From Streptomyces camelliae (lineage in GTDB: Bacteria; Actinomycetota; Actinomycetes; Streptomycetales; Streptomycetaceae), in assembly GCF_027625935.1 (NCBI RefSeq), contig NZ_CP115300.1, positions 1,550,001 through 1,614,000 of the forward strand: DNA of 64,000 bases, written 5' to 3'. The notes beneath the pieces are model-generated. The model was not told the DNA's origin and made no database searches. It saw only the letters and a list, made by a program, of their open reading frames with translations. Position numbers and translations under genes: made by a program. Shown in pieces: positions 8,721-17,813 of this stretch; within the stretch, counting starts at the first letter, position 1, and each line of letters opens with the position of its first letter.

Positions 8721-9998
8721 GTGGACCTTTCTCGTAGAGGCTTCCTCCAGGCCGCCGCGCTCACCGCGGCCGCCTCCGGCCTGACCGTCGCATGCGGCGG
8801 CGGCTCGGGCTCGGGCGGCACCAAGAACGGCAAGAACCTCACCCTGTGGTACTGGGGTGGCGCACTCAGCGACAAGGTGGTCGCGGAGGCCAGGACGCAC
8901 TTCGCCGGCGAGGCCAAGCTGACCGTCGCCTCCATCGGCGGCGACTTCAAGCAGAAGCTCACCACCACCCTCGCGGCGGGCAGCTCCGTGCCCGACATCA
9001 CCGGCATCAAGGGCGAGGACATGGCCTCCTTCCTGCCCAACGCCGCCCGCTTCCTCGACCTGAACGACCTGGGCTTCAAGCAGATCTCGTCCCAGTACCT
9101 GGGATGGAAGACCAAGCTCGCCCAGACCTCCGACGGCAAGCAGATCGGTTTCCCGATCGACATCGGCCCCACCGCGCTCTTCTACCGCGCGGACCAGTTC
9201 GAGAAGGCCGGGCTGCCCACCGACCCCGACAAGGTCGCCGCGGCGGCCAAGACCTGGGACGACTACTTCGCGCTCGGCACCGAGCTGAAGAAGAAGGTGC
9301 CCGGCACCTACCTCGTCAACAACATCAGCTCGGTGTTCACCATGGCCGTCGGCCAGGGCACCAAGCGGTTCATCGACAAGAACAACCACTTCATCGGCGA
9401 CCAGGACCACATACGCGCCGCGTGGACCACGGCGATCCGCCCCTACACGCTCGGCCTCGACGCCAAGATCAACGACAACAGCTGGAACGCCGCCATCGGC
9501 AAGAGCCTGACCACCGAACTCGGCGCGGCCTGGCACGCGCTGGACATCGAGCAGGCGGCCCCGGCCACCAAGGGCACGTGGCGGGTGTGCGCGATGCCCG
9601 GCGGACCGGCCAACCAGGGCGGCTCCTACCTGGCCCTGCCCCGGCAGTGCCGCAACCCCGAAGAGGCCTTCAAGATCATCAGCTGGATCCTCAGCCCGGC
9701 CAACGACGCCCGCGGCTTCACCGACGCCGCCATCTTCCCCGCCGCCCCGGCCGCCTACTCGATGCCGGCCATGACGGGCCCCGACGCCTTCTTCGGCGGG
9801 CAGAAGATCATCGAGGTCTTCGGCCCTGCCGCCCAGGCCATTCCGGACAGCTACGAGGCGCCCGCCGACGCCGCCGTCATGGCCCCCTACATGACGGAAC
9901 TGACCAACGTCGAGGCCAAGGGCAAGAAGCCCGACGACGCCTGGAAGGACGCCGTCAGCCAGGCCAGGCAGATCGCCCAGCGCCAGGGGGTGAGCTGA
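8721..9998 (+). CDS. Sugar ABC transporter substrate-binding lipoprotein
   Basis: A 425-aa family-1 solute-binding protein. The N-terminus has a twin-arginine motif SRRGFLQ and a lipobox LTVAC, so it is exported by Tat and lipid-anchored on the outer face of the membrane. The mature part has the extracellular sugar-binding fold (LTLWYWGGALSDKVV near its start, GFPIDIGPTALFYRADQFEKAG in the middle). GTG 8721 fits AGGAG at 8711-8715; a GTG at 8715 overlaps that site. It delivers an oligosaccharide to the two permeases downstream. No ATPase gene is present. Confidence 0.9.
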   Translation: MDLSRRGFLQAAALTAAASGLTVACGGGSGSGGTKNGKNLTLWYWGGALSDKVVAEARTHFAGEAKLTVASIGGDFKQKLTTTLAAGSSVPDITGIKGEDMASFLPNAARFLDLNDLGFKQISSQYLGWKTKLAQTSDGKQIGFPIDIGPTALFYRADQFEKAGLPTDPDKVAAAAKTWDDYFALGTELKKKVPGTYLVNNISSVFTMAVGQGTKRFIDKNNHFIGDQDHIRAAWTTAIRPYTLGLDAKINDNSWNAAIGKSLTTELGAAWHALDIEQAAPATKGTWRVCAMPGGPANQGGSYLALPRQCRNPEEAFKIISWILSPANDARGFTDAAIFPAAPAAYSMPAMTGPDAFFGGQKIIEVFGPAAQAIPDSYEAPADAAVMAPYMTELTNVEAKGKKPDDAWKDAVSQARQIAQRQGVS

Positions 9999-9999
9999 G

Positions 10000-11007
10000 G
10001 TGACGTCACCTCCGGTCACCGGTTCCGCCGAGTTGCCCGGGCGCCTCGGCGGGCCGGGCCCGGCCCGCTTCCGCCCGCGGCGCACGCCACCGGCGGGCAG
10101 CGTGCCGCCCAGGCGTCGCGGGCCGCTGTCGTACTGGCGGCAGTACCTGGCGATCTCGCCCTTCTACCTGGTCTTCCTCGCCTTCTCGTTCTTCCCTGTC
10201 TTCTATTCGCTGTATCTGGCCTTCCAGCACTGGGACGGCCTGGGCACCATGCGGTTCGTGGGCCTGCAGCAGTTCCGGTTCCTGTGGAAGGACCCGGTCT
10301 TCTGGCTGTCGGTCCGCAACACCCTGGTGATCTGGGTCCTGTCCACCGTTCCCACCCTGTTCGGCGCGCTGGTCCTGGCGACGCTGCTGCACTCGGTGCG
10401 CCGCTTCAAGGGCTTCTACCGCATCGCCCTCTACGTGCCGAACGTCACCTCGATCGTCGCCGTGTCGATCTTCTTCGGCGCGGTGTTCAGCGACAACTTC
10501 GGCCTGGTCAACGCGATCCTCGGCATGGTCGGCATCTCGCCCGTCCCGTGGCTGAGCAATCCGTGGCTGATCAAACTGGTCATCGCGCTGCTGATGACCT
10601 GGATGTGGACCGGCTACAACATGATCATCTACCTGGCCGGCCTCCAGGCCATCCCCACGCAGATCTACGAGGCGGCGAAGCTGGACGGCGCCGGGCCCGT
10701 GCGTACCTTCTTCCAGATCACCCTGCCGGTCATGCGGCCCATCATCCTGTTCACCGTCGTCATCTCGACCATCAACGGTCTGCAGAGCTTCAGCGAACCC
10801 CAGGTCCTGTTCGCCAGCAACGCCGCCAACGCGAACCTCGGCGGCCCCGGCCAGGCCGGCCTGACCACGCTGCTGTACTTCTACCAGTCGGCCTTCCTCA
10901 ACAACGACTACGGCTACGGCGCGGCCATCGTGTGGGCCTTCTTCGTACTGATCATGGTGCTGGTCGTCGTCAACTGGCGCATCGTGCAGCGCGGGAGGAA
11001 GTCATGA
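10000..11007 (+). CDS. Sugar ABC transporter permease (MalF-like)
   Basis: A 335-aa inner-membrane permease with six hydrophobic helices after a 45-residue Pro/Arg-rich cytoplasmic head. The EAA loop that contacts the ATPase is YEAAKLDGAGPVRTFFQITL, close to the CUT1 consensus. It starts one base after the binding-protein stop and ends by overlapping the next permease (ATGA), so the transporter genes are co-translated. It forms a heterodimeric channel with the next gene product. Confidence 0.9.
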   Translation: MTSPPVTGSAELPGRLGGPGPARFRPRRTPPAGSVPPRRRGPLSYWRQYLAISPFYLVFLAFSFFPVFYSLYLAFQHWDGLGTMRFVGLQQFRFLWKDPVFWLSVRNTLVIWVLSTVPTLFGALVLATLLHSVRRFKGFYRIALYVPNVTSIVAVSIFFGAVFSDNFGLVNAILGMVGISPVPWLSNPWLIKLVIALLMTWMWTGYNMIIYLAGLQAIPTQIYEAAKLDGAGPVRTFFQITLPVMRPIILFTVVISTINGLQSFSEPQVLFASNAANANLGGPGQAGLTTLLYFYQSAFLNNDYGYGAAIVWAFFVLIMVLVVVNWRIVQRGRKS

Positions 11008-11852
11008 CCGCGACGAACACGAGGCGGTCCCGGCGCCCCAGGGGCCTGACCGCGCACATCGTCCTGATCCTGGCCGTCCTGATCTCGGTCTTCCCGTTCG
11101 TGTGGACGATCGTCATGGCGACCAACACCACCCAGGACATCTACAAGAGCCCGCCGAAGATGACCCCCGGTTCGCACCTGCTGGAGAACATCCGGCACGT
11201 GCTCGACACCATCGACTTCTTCGGGTCGATGCTCAACACGGTCGTCGTCGCGTGCGTGACCACCGTCCTGGTCCTGTTCGTCGACTCCCTGGCGGCCTTC
11301 ACCTTCGCCAAGTTCGACTTTCCCGGACGCCGGGTGCTGTTCGCCACGCTGCTGGGGTTCATGATGCTGCCGCTGCAACTGGCCGTCCTGCCGCAGTTCA
11401 TCCTGATGTCCCACCTCGGCTGGGTCGGCACGCTCCAGGCGCTGATCCCGCCCGCCCTCGCCAACGCCTTCGGCATCTTCTGGCTGCGCCAGTACATCGA
11501 GGGCGGCGTGCCGGACGAACTCCTCGACGCCGCGCGCATCGACGGCGCCGGGTTCTTCCGCCAGTACTGGAACATCGTGCTGCCGATGATCAGGCCCGCG
11601 CTGTCCTTCCTCGCCATCTACGCCTTCGTCGGCGCCTGGAACGACTACATCTGGCCGCTCGTCGTGCTCACCGACCCGGGCCACCTCACCCTCCAGGTGG
11701 CGCTCGCCCAGCTCCACGTCGGCCACACCACCGACTACAGCATGGTCATGGCCGGCGTGCTCATGGCGTCCGTCCCGCTGGTGATCGTCTTCACGATCTT
11801 CGCCCGCGGCTTCATCGCGGGGGCCACGGAGGGAGCGGTGCAGGGCAGCTGA
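11004..11852 (+). CDS. Sugar ABC transporter permease (MalG-like)
   Basis: A 282-aa permease with six predicted membrane helices. The EAA-type loop is DELLDAARIDGAGFFRQYWN. GGAGGAAG lies just upstream of ATG 11004. With the preceding permease and binding protein it makes a CUT1 importer. The missing ATP-binding subunit is probably the shared MsiK-type ATPase that serves many Streptomyces sugar importers (established for the genus; inferred here). Confidence 0.9.
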   Translation: MTATNTRRSRRPRGLTAHIVLILAVLISVFPFVWTIVMATNTTQDIYKSPPKMTPGSHLLENIRHVLDTIDFFGSMLNTVVVACVTTVLVLFVDSLAAFTFAKFDFPGRRVLFATLLGFMMLPLQLAVLPQFILMSHLGWVGTLQALIPPALANAFGIFWLRQYIEGGVPDELLDAARIDGAGFFRQYWNIVLPMIRPALSFLAIYAFVGAWNDYIWPLVVLTDPGHLTLQVALAQLHVGHTTDYSMVMAGVLMASVPLVIVFTIFARGFIAGATEGAVQGS

Positions 11853-11917
11853 TCCGGCGTGCGGCGGGGCGGGGCGGTCAGTGCCTGTCCGGAGAACGCG
11901 AGAGACGAGAGGGGAAC

Positions 11918-12973
11918 GTGGTGACGGACGTCGAGGCCGGGGGACGGCGGGCGCCGAGTGAGGGTGCGCGGGAGAGGACGGGGCCTTCCGCACGGCTGCC
12001 GTTCCCTCGTCACCGTGCCGCTGCCCCCGGAGGGGACGGCACCACGCACGGCAGGGTGCTCGTGGTCGGCATGGACGGGCTGCGCTACGACCGGCTGCCC
12101 CTCCCCCGGCCTCCGGCCGGCGGGACCCCCGTCTCGCTTCGCTCGCCGTCCCACGCACCCGTGCTGCACGGCCTGATGGCCGCCGGCGCCCACGGCACCA
12201 GCCTGCTGCCGTACGGCGAGGCGGACGGGCAGGCCGAGGGCGGGCCGTCGACCAGCATGGCCTACACCGACTCCGGGCCCGGCTGGTCGAGCGTGCTGAC
12301 CGGGGTGTGGCCCGACCGACACGGGGTGACCGGCAACGACTTCACCGGCGCCGACTACGCCCGCTACCCCGACTTCCTCAGCCGTGCCCGCACCGCCCGC
12401 CCCGGTCTGCGCACCGCGGCCGCGGTGTCCTGGCCGGAGCTGGTCCGCCGCGGCGCCCTCGGCACCGCCATCGGCCACCGGGTGCACTACGACGGCGAGT
12501 CCGACGGCTACGAGACCGCGGACCGCCTGGTCGCCCGCACCGCCGAACGCTGGCTCACCGAGGAGGACCCGGACGCCGTGTTCGTGTACTTCGGCGCCAC
12601 CGACGAGGCCGGCCACGCCACGGGCCCCCTCTCCCCCGCCTACGACGACGCCCTCTTGACCCAGGACACCCACCTCGGGCGGCTGCTGGACGCGATCGCC
12701 GCACGCGCCGACGAGCACTGGACCGTGCTCGTCACCACCGACCACGGCCACCTCGACTCCGGCGGCCACGGCGGCGACACCCGTGCCGAACAGGAGGTCT
12801 TCGTGATCCTCGCCGAGCCCGACCCCGGCTCCACCCGGCTCGACACACCCCGCCTCGTCGACATCGCCCCCACCGTCCTGGACCGTCTCGGCATCCCCGT
12901 CGACCCCGCCTGGGGCCTGCAGGGCCGCCCCCTGCCCCGGCCCACCCCACCACCGACTCCGGAATGGTCATGA
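11918..12973 (+). CDS. Alkaline phosphatase superfamily phosphodiesterase/phosphatase
   Basis: A 351-aa enzyme of the nucleotide pyrophosphatase/type I phosphodiesterase group. VVGMDGLRYDR gives the first metal Asp. SGPGWSSVLTGVWPDRHGV is the nucleophile block (Ser, in place of Thr in classic NPPs). FGATDEAGHATGP and TTDHGHLDSGGHGG give the remaining Asp and His ligands. No signal peptide is seen, so it acts in the cytoplasm on imported material, unlike the two Tat-exported phosphoesterases downstream. Tandem GTG codons 11918/11921 follow GAGAGGGG. It overlaps the GH2 start by ATGA. Confidence 0.82.
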   Translation: MVTDVEAGGRRAPSEGARERTGPSARLPFPRHRAAAPGGDGTTHGRVLVVGMDGLRYDRLPLPRPPAGGTPVSLRSPSHAPVLHGLMAAGAHGTSLLPYGEADGQAEGGPSTSMAYTDSGPGWSSVLTGVWPDRHGVTGNDFTGADYARYPDFLSRARTARPGLRTAAAVSWPELVRRGALGTAIGHRVHYDGESDGYETADRLVARTAERWLTEEDPDAVFVYFGATDEAGHATGPLSPAYDDALLTQDTHLGRLLDAIAARADEHWTVLVTTDHGHLDSGGHGGDTRAEQEVFVILAEPDPGSTRLDTPRLVDIAPTVLDRLGIPVDPAWGLQGRPLPRPTPPPTPEWS

Positions 12974-15903
12974 CCGACGTACTCCCCGCCGATCCCCTGA
13001 TCTCCCTCCGCCCCTGGGAGGCCCCCGAGGTGACCTCCTGGGGGCGCCTCCCCATGAACGCCGTCGACCGGCGGTCCGACGCCCTCTCCCTGGACGGCGA
13101 CTGGCACTTCCAGCTGCTTCCCGCTCCGGACGCACAGGTGTCCGATGTGTGGTCGTCGGCACACGTTCCGGGTGTCTGGACCATGCAGGACACGGACGAC
13201 CGTCCGCAGTACACAAACGTCCGTATGCCGTATACAGAATTCCCTCCGCAGTCGCCCGCCGCCAACCCGACGGGCGTGTACGAGCGCGAGGTGGACGTGC
13301 CCGGCGAGTGGACCGGGCGTCGGATCGTGCTGCAGGTCGGGGCCGCCGAGAGCGTGCTGCTCGTGCACGTGGACGGGCGGCCCGCCGGCATCTCCAAGGA
13401 CTCCCACCTGGCCGCCGAGTTCGACCTCACGGATGTCGTACGTCCCGGCGAGCGGTCGGTCGTACGGCTGACCGTGGTGAAGTGGTCCGACGCCTCGCAC
13501 ATCGAGGACCAGGACCAGTGGTGGCACGGGGGCGTGACGCGGTCGGTACTGCTGTACGCGACCGACCCGCTGCACCTGGCCGACGTGAGCGTGCGAGCCG
13601 GGTTCGACGGCGAGCTGCGCGTCGACTGCCGGGTGCGGGACGCGCGCGGGGCGCTGCCCGACGGGTGGTACGTCAGCGGCGAACTGGAGGGTCGACTCCT
13701 CGCCCAGGACGACGAGTTCGACCGCGTCAACGTCGAGGACGAACGCGTCTCCGACTTCCTCGGCGAGGCCCGGATCCACACCACGGTCCCCGAGGTGCGC
13801 ACCTGGAACGCCGAGACGCCCGAGCTGTACGGCCTCACCGTCCGCCTGCACCGCGCCGACGGGACGGTCGCCGACACCTCGCAGCACCGTATCGGTTTCC
13901 GGGACGTCCGGATCGTCGGCCGGGACCTGCTGATCAACGGTGAGCGGGTGTTCATCCGGGGCGTGAACCGGCACGACTTCCATCCGCTGACGGGCCGGAC
14001 GGTGTCGTACGACGACATGCGCGCGGATCTCGTGCTGCTGAAGCGTTTCGGCTTCAACGCGATCCGCACCTCGCACTACCCGAACGATCCGGCGCTGTAC
14101 GACCTCGCCGACGAACTCGGCTTCTACGTCGTGGACGAGGCGGACATCGAGGCGCACGACCATGCCCACGAGATCGCCGACGACCCGCGCTATCTGAACG
14201 CCTTCGTGGACCGGGTCTCGCGGATGGTGCTGCGCGACAAGAACCACCCGTCGGTCATCGTCTGGTCGCTGGGCAACGAGTCCGACTACGGCGCGAACCA
14301 CGACGCGGCCGCGGGCTGGGTACGGCGGCACGATCCGACGCGGCCGATCCAGTACGAGGGTGCCGCCAAGCTCGACTGGGCGGCCACGGACGACTGCTCC
14401 GACATCGCCTGCCCGATGTACGCCCCGCTGGAGGACTGCGTCGCCCACGCCCTGTCGGGCCGGCAGACCAGGCCGCTCATCCAGTGCGAGTACTCCCACG
14501 CGATGGGCAACAGCAACGGCACCCTCGCGGACCTTTGGGCGGCCATCGAGTCAACGCCAGGTCTTCAGGGCGGGTTCATCTGGGAGTTCTGGGACCACGG
14601 CATTCTCCAGCGTGTGAACGACGGCAGACCGGTCGGGCGTGGGGGCGCCGGACTGTATGACAACGGTGTCGCCGCGCCGGGCCACCGCTGGGCGTACGGC
14701 GGCGACTTCGGCGAGACCATCCACGACGGCGCGTTCATCGCGGACGGCGTGGTCTTCCCGGACCGCACCCCGAAGCCCGCCCTGTACGAGCACCGGGAGA
14801 TCGCGGCGCCGGTGCGTATCGAGTGCTTCAAGCACGAGGGCATCGTCCTCGGCAACCACCAGCACTTCCGGGGCCTGGACTGGCTGACCGGCGAGTGGGA
14901 GCTGTCCCTGGCCGACGGCCGGACGCTGACCGCACCCGCTGAACTGCCCGATCTGCGGCCCGGCGAGACGGCCGCCGTGCCGCTCCCCTTCGAGGTGCCG
15001 CGCGACGGCGGCGAGGCCTGGCTGACGCTGCGGGTGACCGTGGCCGAGGACCAGCCGTGGGCGCCGCGCGGCACCGAGGTGTGCGTGCCGCAGGTCCGGC
15101 TGCGCGGGCCCGACGCGGCCGAGGACGCGCACGTGGACCGGCCCGTCGAGGTCGACGGCGAGGGCCTGCTGATCCATCCGCTGCTGGCGGCCGCCCCCAC
15201 GCTGTCGCTGTGGCGGGCGCCCACCGACAACGACGAGCTGGGCGGCATGGCGGAGCGCTGGCGGGCGTGGGGGCTCGACTCACTCGTCCGCAAGGTCGTG
15301 TCGGTGCGCGAGGACGGCGGCCGGGTGACCGTGGAGGCCGAGTACGCAGGCACGGTCGGGGTCGTCACGCACCGGCAGGTGTTCACGCGGGTCGAGGGCG
15401 GCGTCCGGATCGACGAACAGGCCGAGCTGCCCGAGCAGTTCGACGACGTGGCGCGGGTCGGCACGGTCTTCGAGACGACCCCGGGCCTCGACCTGCTGGA
15501 GTGGTTCGGGCAGGGGCCCTGGGAGTCGTATCCCGACCGGAGCGCGGGAGCGCCCGTCGGCCATCACTCGCTGCCGGTCGACGCGTTGTTCACCCCTTAT
15601 CTTCGTCCGCAGGAGAGCGGCGGCCGGCACGGCGTACGGCAGTTCACGCTGTCGGCGCCGGACGCCACCGGTCTCGTGGTCGTCCTGGACGAACCGCGGC
15701 AGATCTCCGTCACCCGGTACCGGGCCGAGGACCTGACCACCGCGGCGCACCACGACGAGCTCATGCCTCGTCCGGGCTGTGTCGTGCACATCGACGCGGC
15801 GCACCGGGGCCTGGGCACGGCCTCGTGCGGCCCCGACACTTTCCCCTCCTACCGCATCGCCCCGGGCATCCACCGCTGGAGCTGGACCCTGCGCGTTCTG
15901 TAA
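12970..15903 (+). CDS. GH2 beta-galactosidase (LacZ-type)
   Basis: A 977-aa cytoplasmic glycosidase with the five-domain LacZ layout: sugar-binding jelly roll, Ig-like domain, TIM barrel, Ig-like domain and a C-terminal beta-galactosidase small-chain-like domain. NAIRTSHYPNDPALYDLADE and VVDEADIEAHDHA mark the barrel. Glu437 in WSLGNESDYG is the acid/base and Glu507 in QCEYSHAMGNS the nucleophile. It releases beta-linked galactose or a related sugar from the imported oligosaccharide. ATG 12970 overlaps the preceding stop. A 50-bp stretch near 13195-13245 has AT-rich, unusual codons. Confidence 0.92.
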   Translation: MTDVLPADPLISLRPWEAPEVTSWGRLPMNAVDRRSDALSLDGDWHFQLLPAPDAQVSDVWSSAHVPGVWTMQDTDDRPQYTNVRMPYTEFPPQSPAANPTGVYEREVDVPGEWTGRRIVLQVGAAESVLLVHVDGRPAGISKDSHLAAEFDLTDVVRPGERSVVRLTVVKWSDASHIEDQDQWWHGGVTRSVLLYATDPLHLADVSVRAGFDGELRVDCRVRDARGALPDGWYVSGELEGRLLAQDDEFDRVNVEDERVSDFLGEARIHTTVPEVRTWNAETPELYGLTVRLHRADGTVADTSQHRIGFRDVRIVGRDLLINGERVFIRGVNRHDFHPLTGRTVSYDDMRADLVLLKRFGFNAIRTSHYPNDPALYDLADELGFYVVDEADIEAHDHAHEIADDPRYLNAFVDRVSRMVLRDKNHPSVIVWSLGNESDYGANHDAAAGWVRRHDPTRPIQYEGAAKLDWAATDDCSDIACPMYAPLEDCVAHALSGRQTRPLIQCEYSHAMGNSNGTLADLWAAIESTPGLQGGFIWEFWDHGILQRVNDGRPVGRGGAGLYDNGVAAPGHRWAYGGDFGETIHDGAFIADGVVFPDRTPKPALYEHREIAAPVRIECFKHEGIVLGNHQHFRGLDWLTGEWELSLADGRTLTAPAELPDLRPGETAAVPLPFEVPRDGGEAWLTLRVTVAEDQPWAPRGTEVCVPQVRLRGPDAAEDAHVDRPVEVDGEGLLIHPLLAAAPTLSLWRAPTDNDELGGMAERWRAWGLDSLVRKVVSVREDGGRVTVEAEYAGTVGVVTHRQVFTRVEGGVRIDEQAELPEQFDDVARVGTVFETTPGLDLLEWFGQGPWESYPDRSAGAPVGHHSLPVDALFTPYLRPQESGGRHGVRQFTLSAPDATGLVVVLDEPRQISVTRYRAEDLTTAAHHDELMPRPGCVVHIDAAHRGLGTASCGPDTFPSYRIAPGIHRWSWTLRVL

Positions 15904-15948
15904 CCCCCCGCCTTCCCTCCTTGTCACATCGCCTCTCACGGAGCACAC

Positions 15949-17787
15949 GTGTGTACGTCGCATGACCACAACCAGGGCGAGGCCGCGCAGGCCGGTGCCG
16001 CACGACGCAGTTTCCTGAGGGCCACCGCGCTGCTGGGCGCCGCCGCCACGGCCGGGCTCGGCCTGCCGGCCGTCGCCGAGGCGGCTCCCGCGGGCGCGAA
16101 CGGCTGGCGGCCCGATACCGAGAGCCGTCGCTTCACGCTCGCCGTGATGCCGGACACCCAGTACCTCTTCGACGGGCCCAGCATCGACAAGGCGCCGGTC
16201 GAGGCGTCCCTGCGCTATCTGCTGGAGCAGGGCGGCGAATCCGGCGAGAACATCGTCTTCCTCTCCCACCTGGGCGACCTCACCCAGAACGGCGCGCAGG
16301 CCGAATTCGCCGCGATCAGCGAGGCGTTCAGGCTGCTGGACCGGCGGGGCGTCGGCTACAGCGTCCTGGCCGGCAACCACGACGTGAAGTCGTCGACGGA
16401 CGACCAGCGCGGCCCGACACCGTACCTGGACGCGTTCGGGCCGCAGCGTTTCCAGGGCAAGCCGACGTTCGGCGGGGCCTCTTCGGACGGCTACAACACC
16501 TACCACCTCTTCAAGGCGGCCGGCCGCGAGTGGATGGTGCTCGCGCTGGACTGGCGGCTGTCGGCGAAGGGGTACGCCTGGGCGAAGGACGTCCTCGCCG
16601 CGCACCCGAAGACTCCGGTCATCCTCACCACGCACGAACTCGTCGTCGAGGACGACCAGTTGTCGACGTACGGCCGGCAGTTGTGGGACCAGCTGATCGA
16701 CGATCACGACCAGATCTTTCTCACCCTCAACGGCCACTACTGGCCGGCGGGCCGCGCGACCCGCAAGAACGCGGCCGGCAACGAGGTGCACCTGCACCTC
16801 ACCAACTACCAGAACCGCTACTTCGGCGGCGCGGCGATGATCCGCCTGTACCGCTTCGACCTGGACCGGAACGTCATCGACGTGGAGACGGTCTCGCCGT
16901 GGATCCTGGGCCGGGCAGCGAAGGGCCTCAACGAGCTGGAGCGGCAGGAGATCGAGCTGAGCGGTGATGCGGACCGCTTCTCGGTCGGCATCGACTTCGC
17001 GGAGCGTTTCGCAGGCTTCGACCCGGTACCGGCCCGCCCGGCGCGGCCCGCGTCGAAGATGCTGATCCGGGGCACGGCCGCCTACTGGCGGTTCGACTCG
17101 GCCGTCTCCGGCACGGTCCGCGACCTGTCCGGCAACGGCAACGACCTCACCGTCGTCTCGGTGGGCGGCGGCACCCTCGGCTGGTCGGCGGACCACCACC
17201 CGGACCAGCCGGGCCACGGCAGCCTGGAGTTCACCGGGTACAAGTCCCCGCTGAAGGGCGCGTACCTCCAGACCGTCGACGGTGCGCCGCTCAACGCGGC
17301 GACGTTCAAGGACGGCTACACCATCGAGGCGTTCTACCGTCTGCCGGCCGACTGGGACCCCGGCCACAACGCGTGGGCCGGCCTCGTCAGCCGCAGGGGC
17401 ACGGGCGGCGCGGCCGGCAAGACCGCCGACGACCCCGACGAGCCGCTGGCCACCCTCTCGTTGTCCAACGACCGCGAGCCGCAGTGGGCGATGCGCCCGC
17501 TCAACCAGGAGGGCATCGCCACCAACTGGGGCCAGGAGACGCCGCTGGAGACCTGGTGGCACCTTGCCGTCGTCAACGACGGCACGCACACGACCCTGTA
17601 CGTCGAGGGCTGTCCGGTCGTCCGCAACCCGAAGGCTTCCGCCACCGGTATCGCCTCGGTCGGACTGCCGTGGCTGCTCGGCGGCTACACGTACGCCGAC
17701 AAGATCGACCAGATCCTGCACGGCCGCCTCGGCGACGTCCGGATCGTCTCCCGGGCGCTGCCCGTCTCCTCCTTCATGACCCACTGA
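15949..17787 (+). CDS. Tat-exported metallophosphoesterase with LamG-like domain
   Basis: A 612-aa secreted enzyme. The N-terminus has paired Arg (AARRSFLRA) and a hydrophobic stretch ending AVAEA, a twin-arginine signal. Residues 60-330 are a calcineurin-like phosphoesterase: PDTQ, SHLGDLTQN, AGNHD, TTHE and NGHYW supply the metal ligands. Residues about 370-610 form a concanavalin A/LamG-like sandwich (YWRFDSAVSGTVRDLSGNGN, GYTIEAFYRLP, TWWHLAVVNDG), probably carbohydrate-binding. It would remove phosphate groups or cut phosphodiesters on extracellular glycan. GTG 15949 follows GGAG by 5 bases. The gene is 45 bp after GH2. Confidence 0.87.
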   Translation: MCTSHDHNQGEAAQAGAARRSFLRATALLGAAATAGLGLPAVAEAAPAGANGWRPDTESRRFTLAVMPDTQYLFDGPSIDKAPVEASLRYLLEQGGESGENIVFLSHLGDLTQNGAQAEFAAISEAFRLLDRRGVGYSVLAGNHDVKSSTDDQRGPTPYLDAFGPQRFQGKPTFGGASSDGYNTYHLFKAAGREWMVLALDWRLSAKGYAWAKDVLAAHPKTPVILTTHELVVEDDQLSTYGRQLWDQLIDDHDQIFLTLNGHYWPAGRATRKNAAGNEVHLHLTNYQNRYFGGAAMIRLYRFDLDRNVIDVETVSPWILGRAAKGLNELERQEIELSGDADRFSVGIDFAERFAGFDPVPARPARPASKMLIRGTAAYWRFDSAVSGTVRDLSGNGNDLTVVSVGGGTLGWSADHHPDQPGHGSLEFTGYKSPLKGAYLQTVDGAPLNAATFKDGYTIEAFYRLPADWDPGHNAWAGLVSRRGTGGAAGKTADDPDEPLATLSLSNDREPQWAMRPLNQEGIATNWGQETPLETWWHLAVVNDGTHTTLYVEGCPVVRNPKASATGIASVGLPWLLGGYTYADKIDQILHGRLGDVRIVSRALPVSSFMTH

Positions 17788-17813
17788 CGCCCTCGAAGAG
17801 GACTTACCCGATC

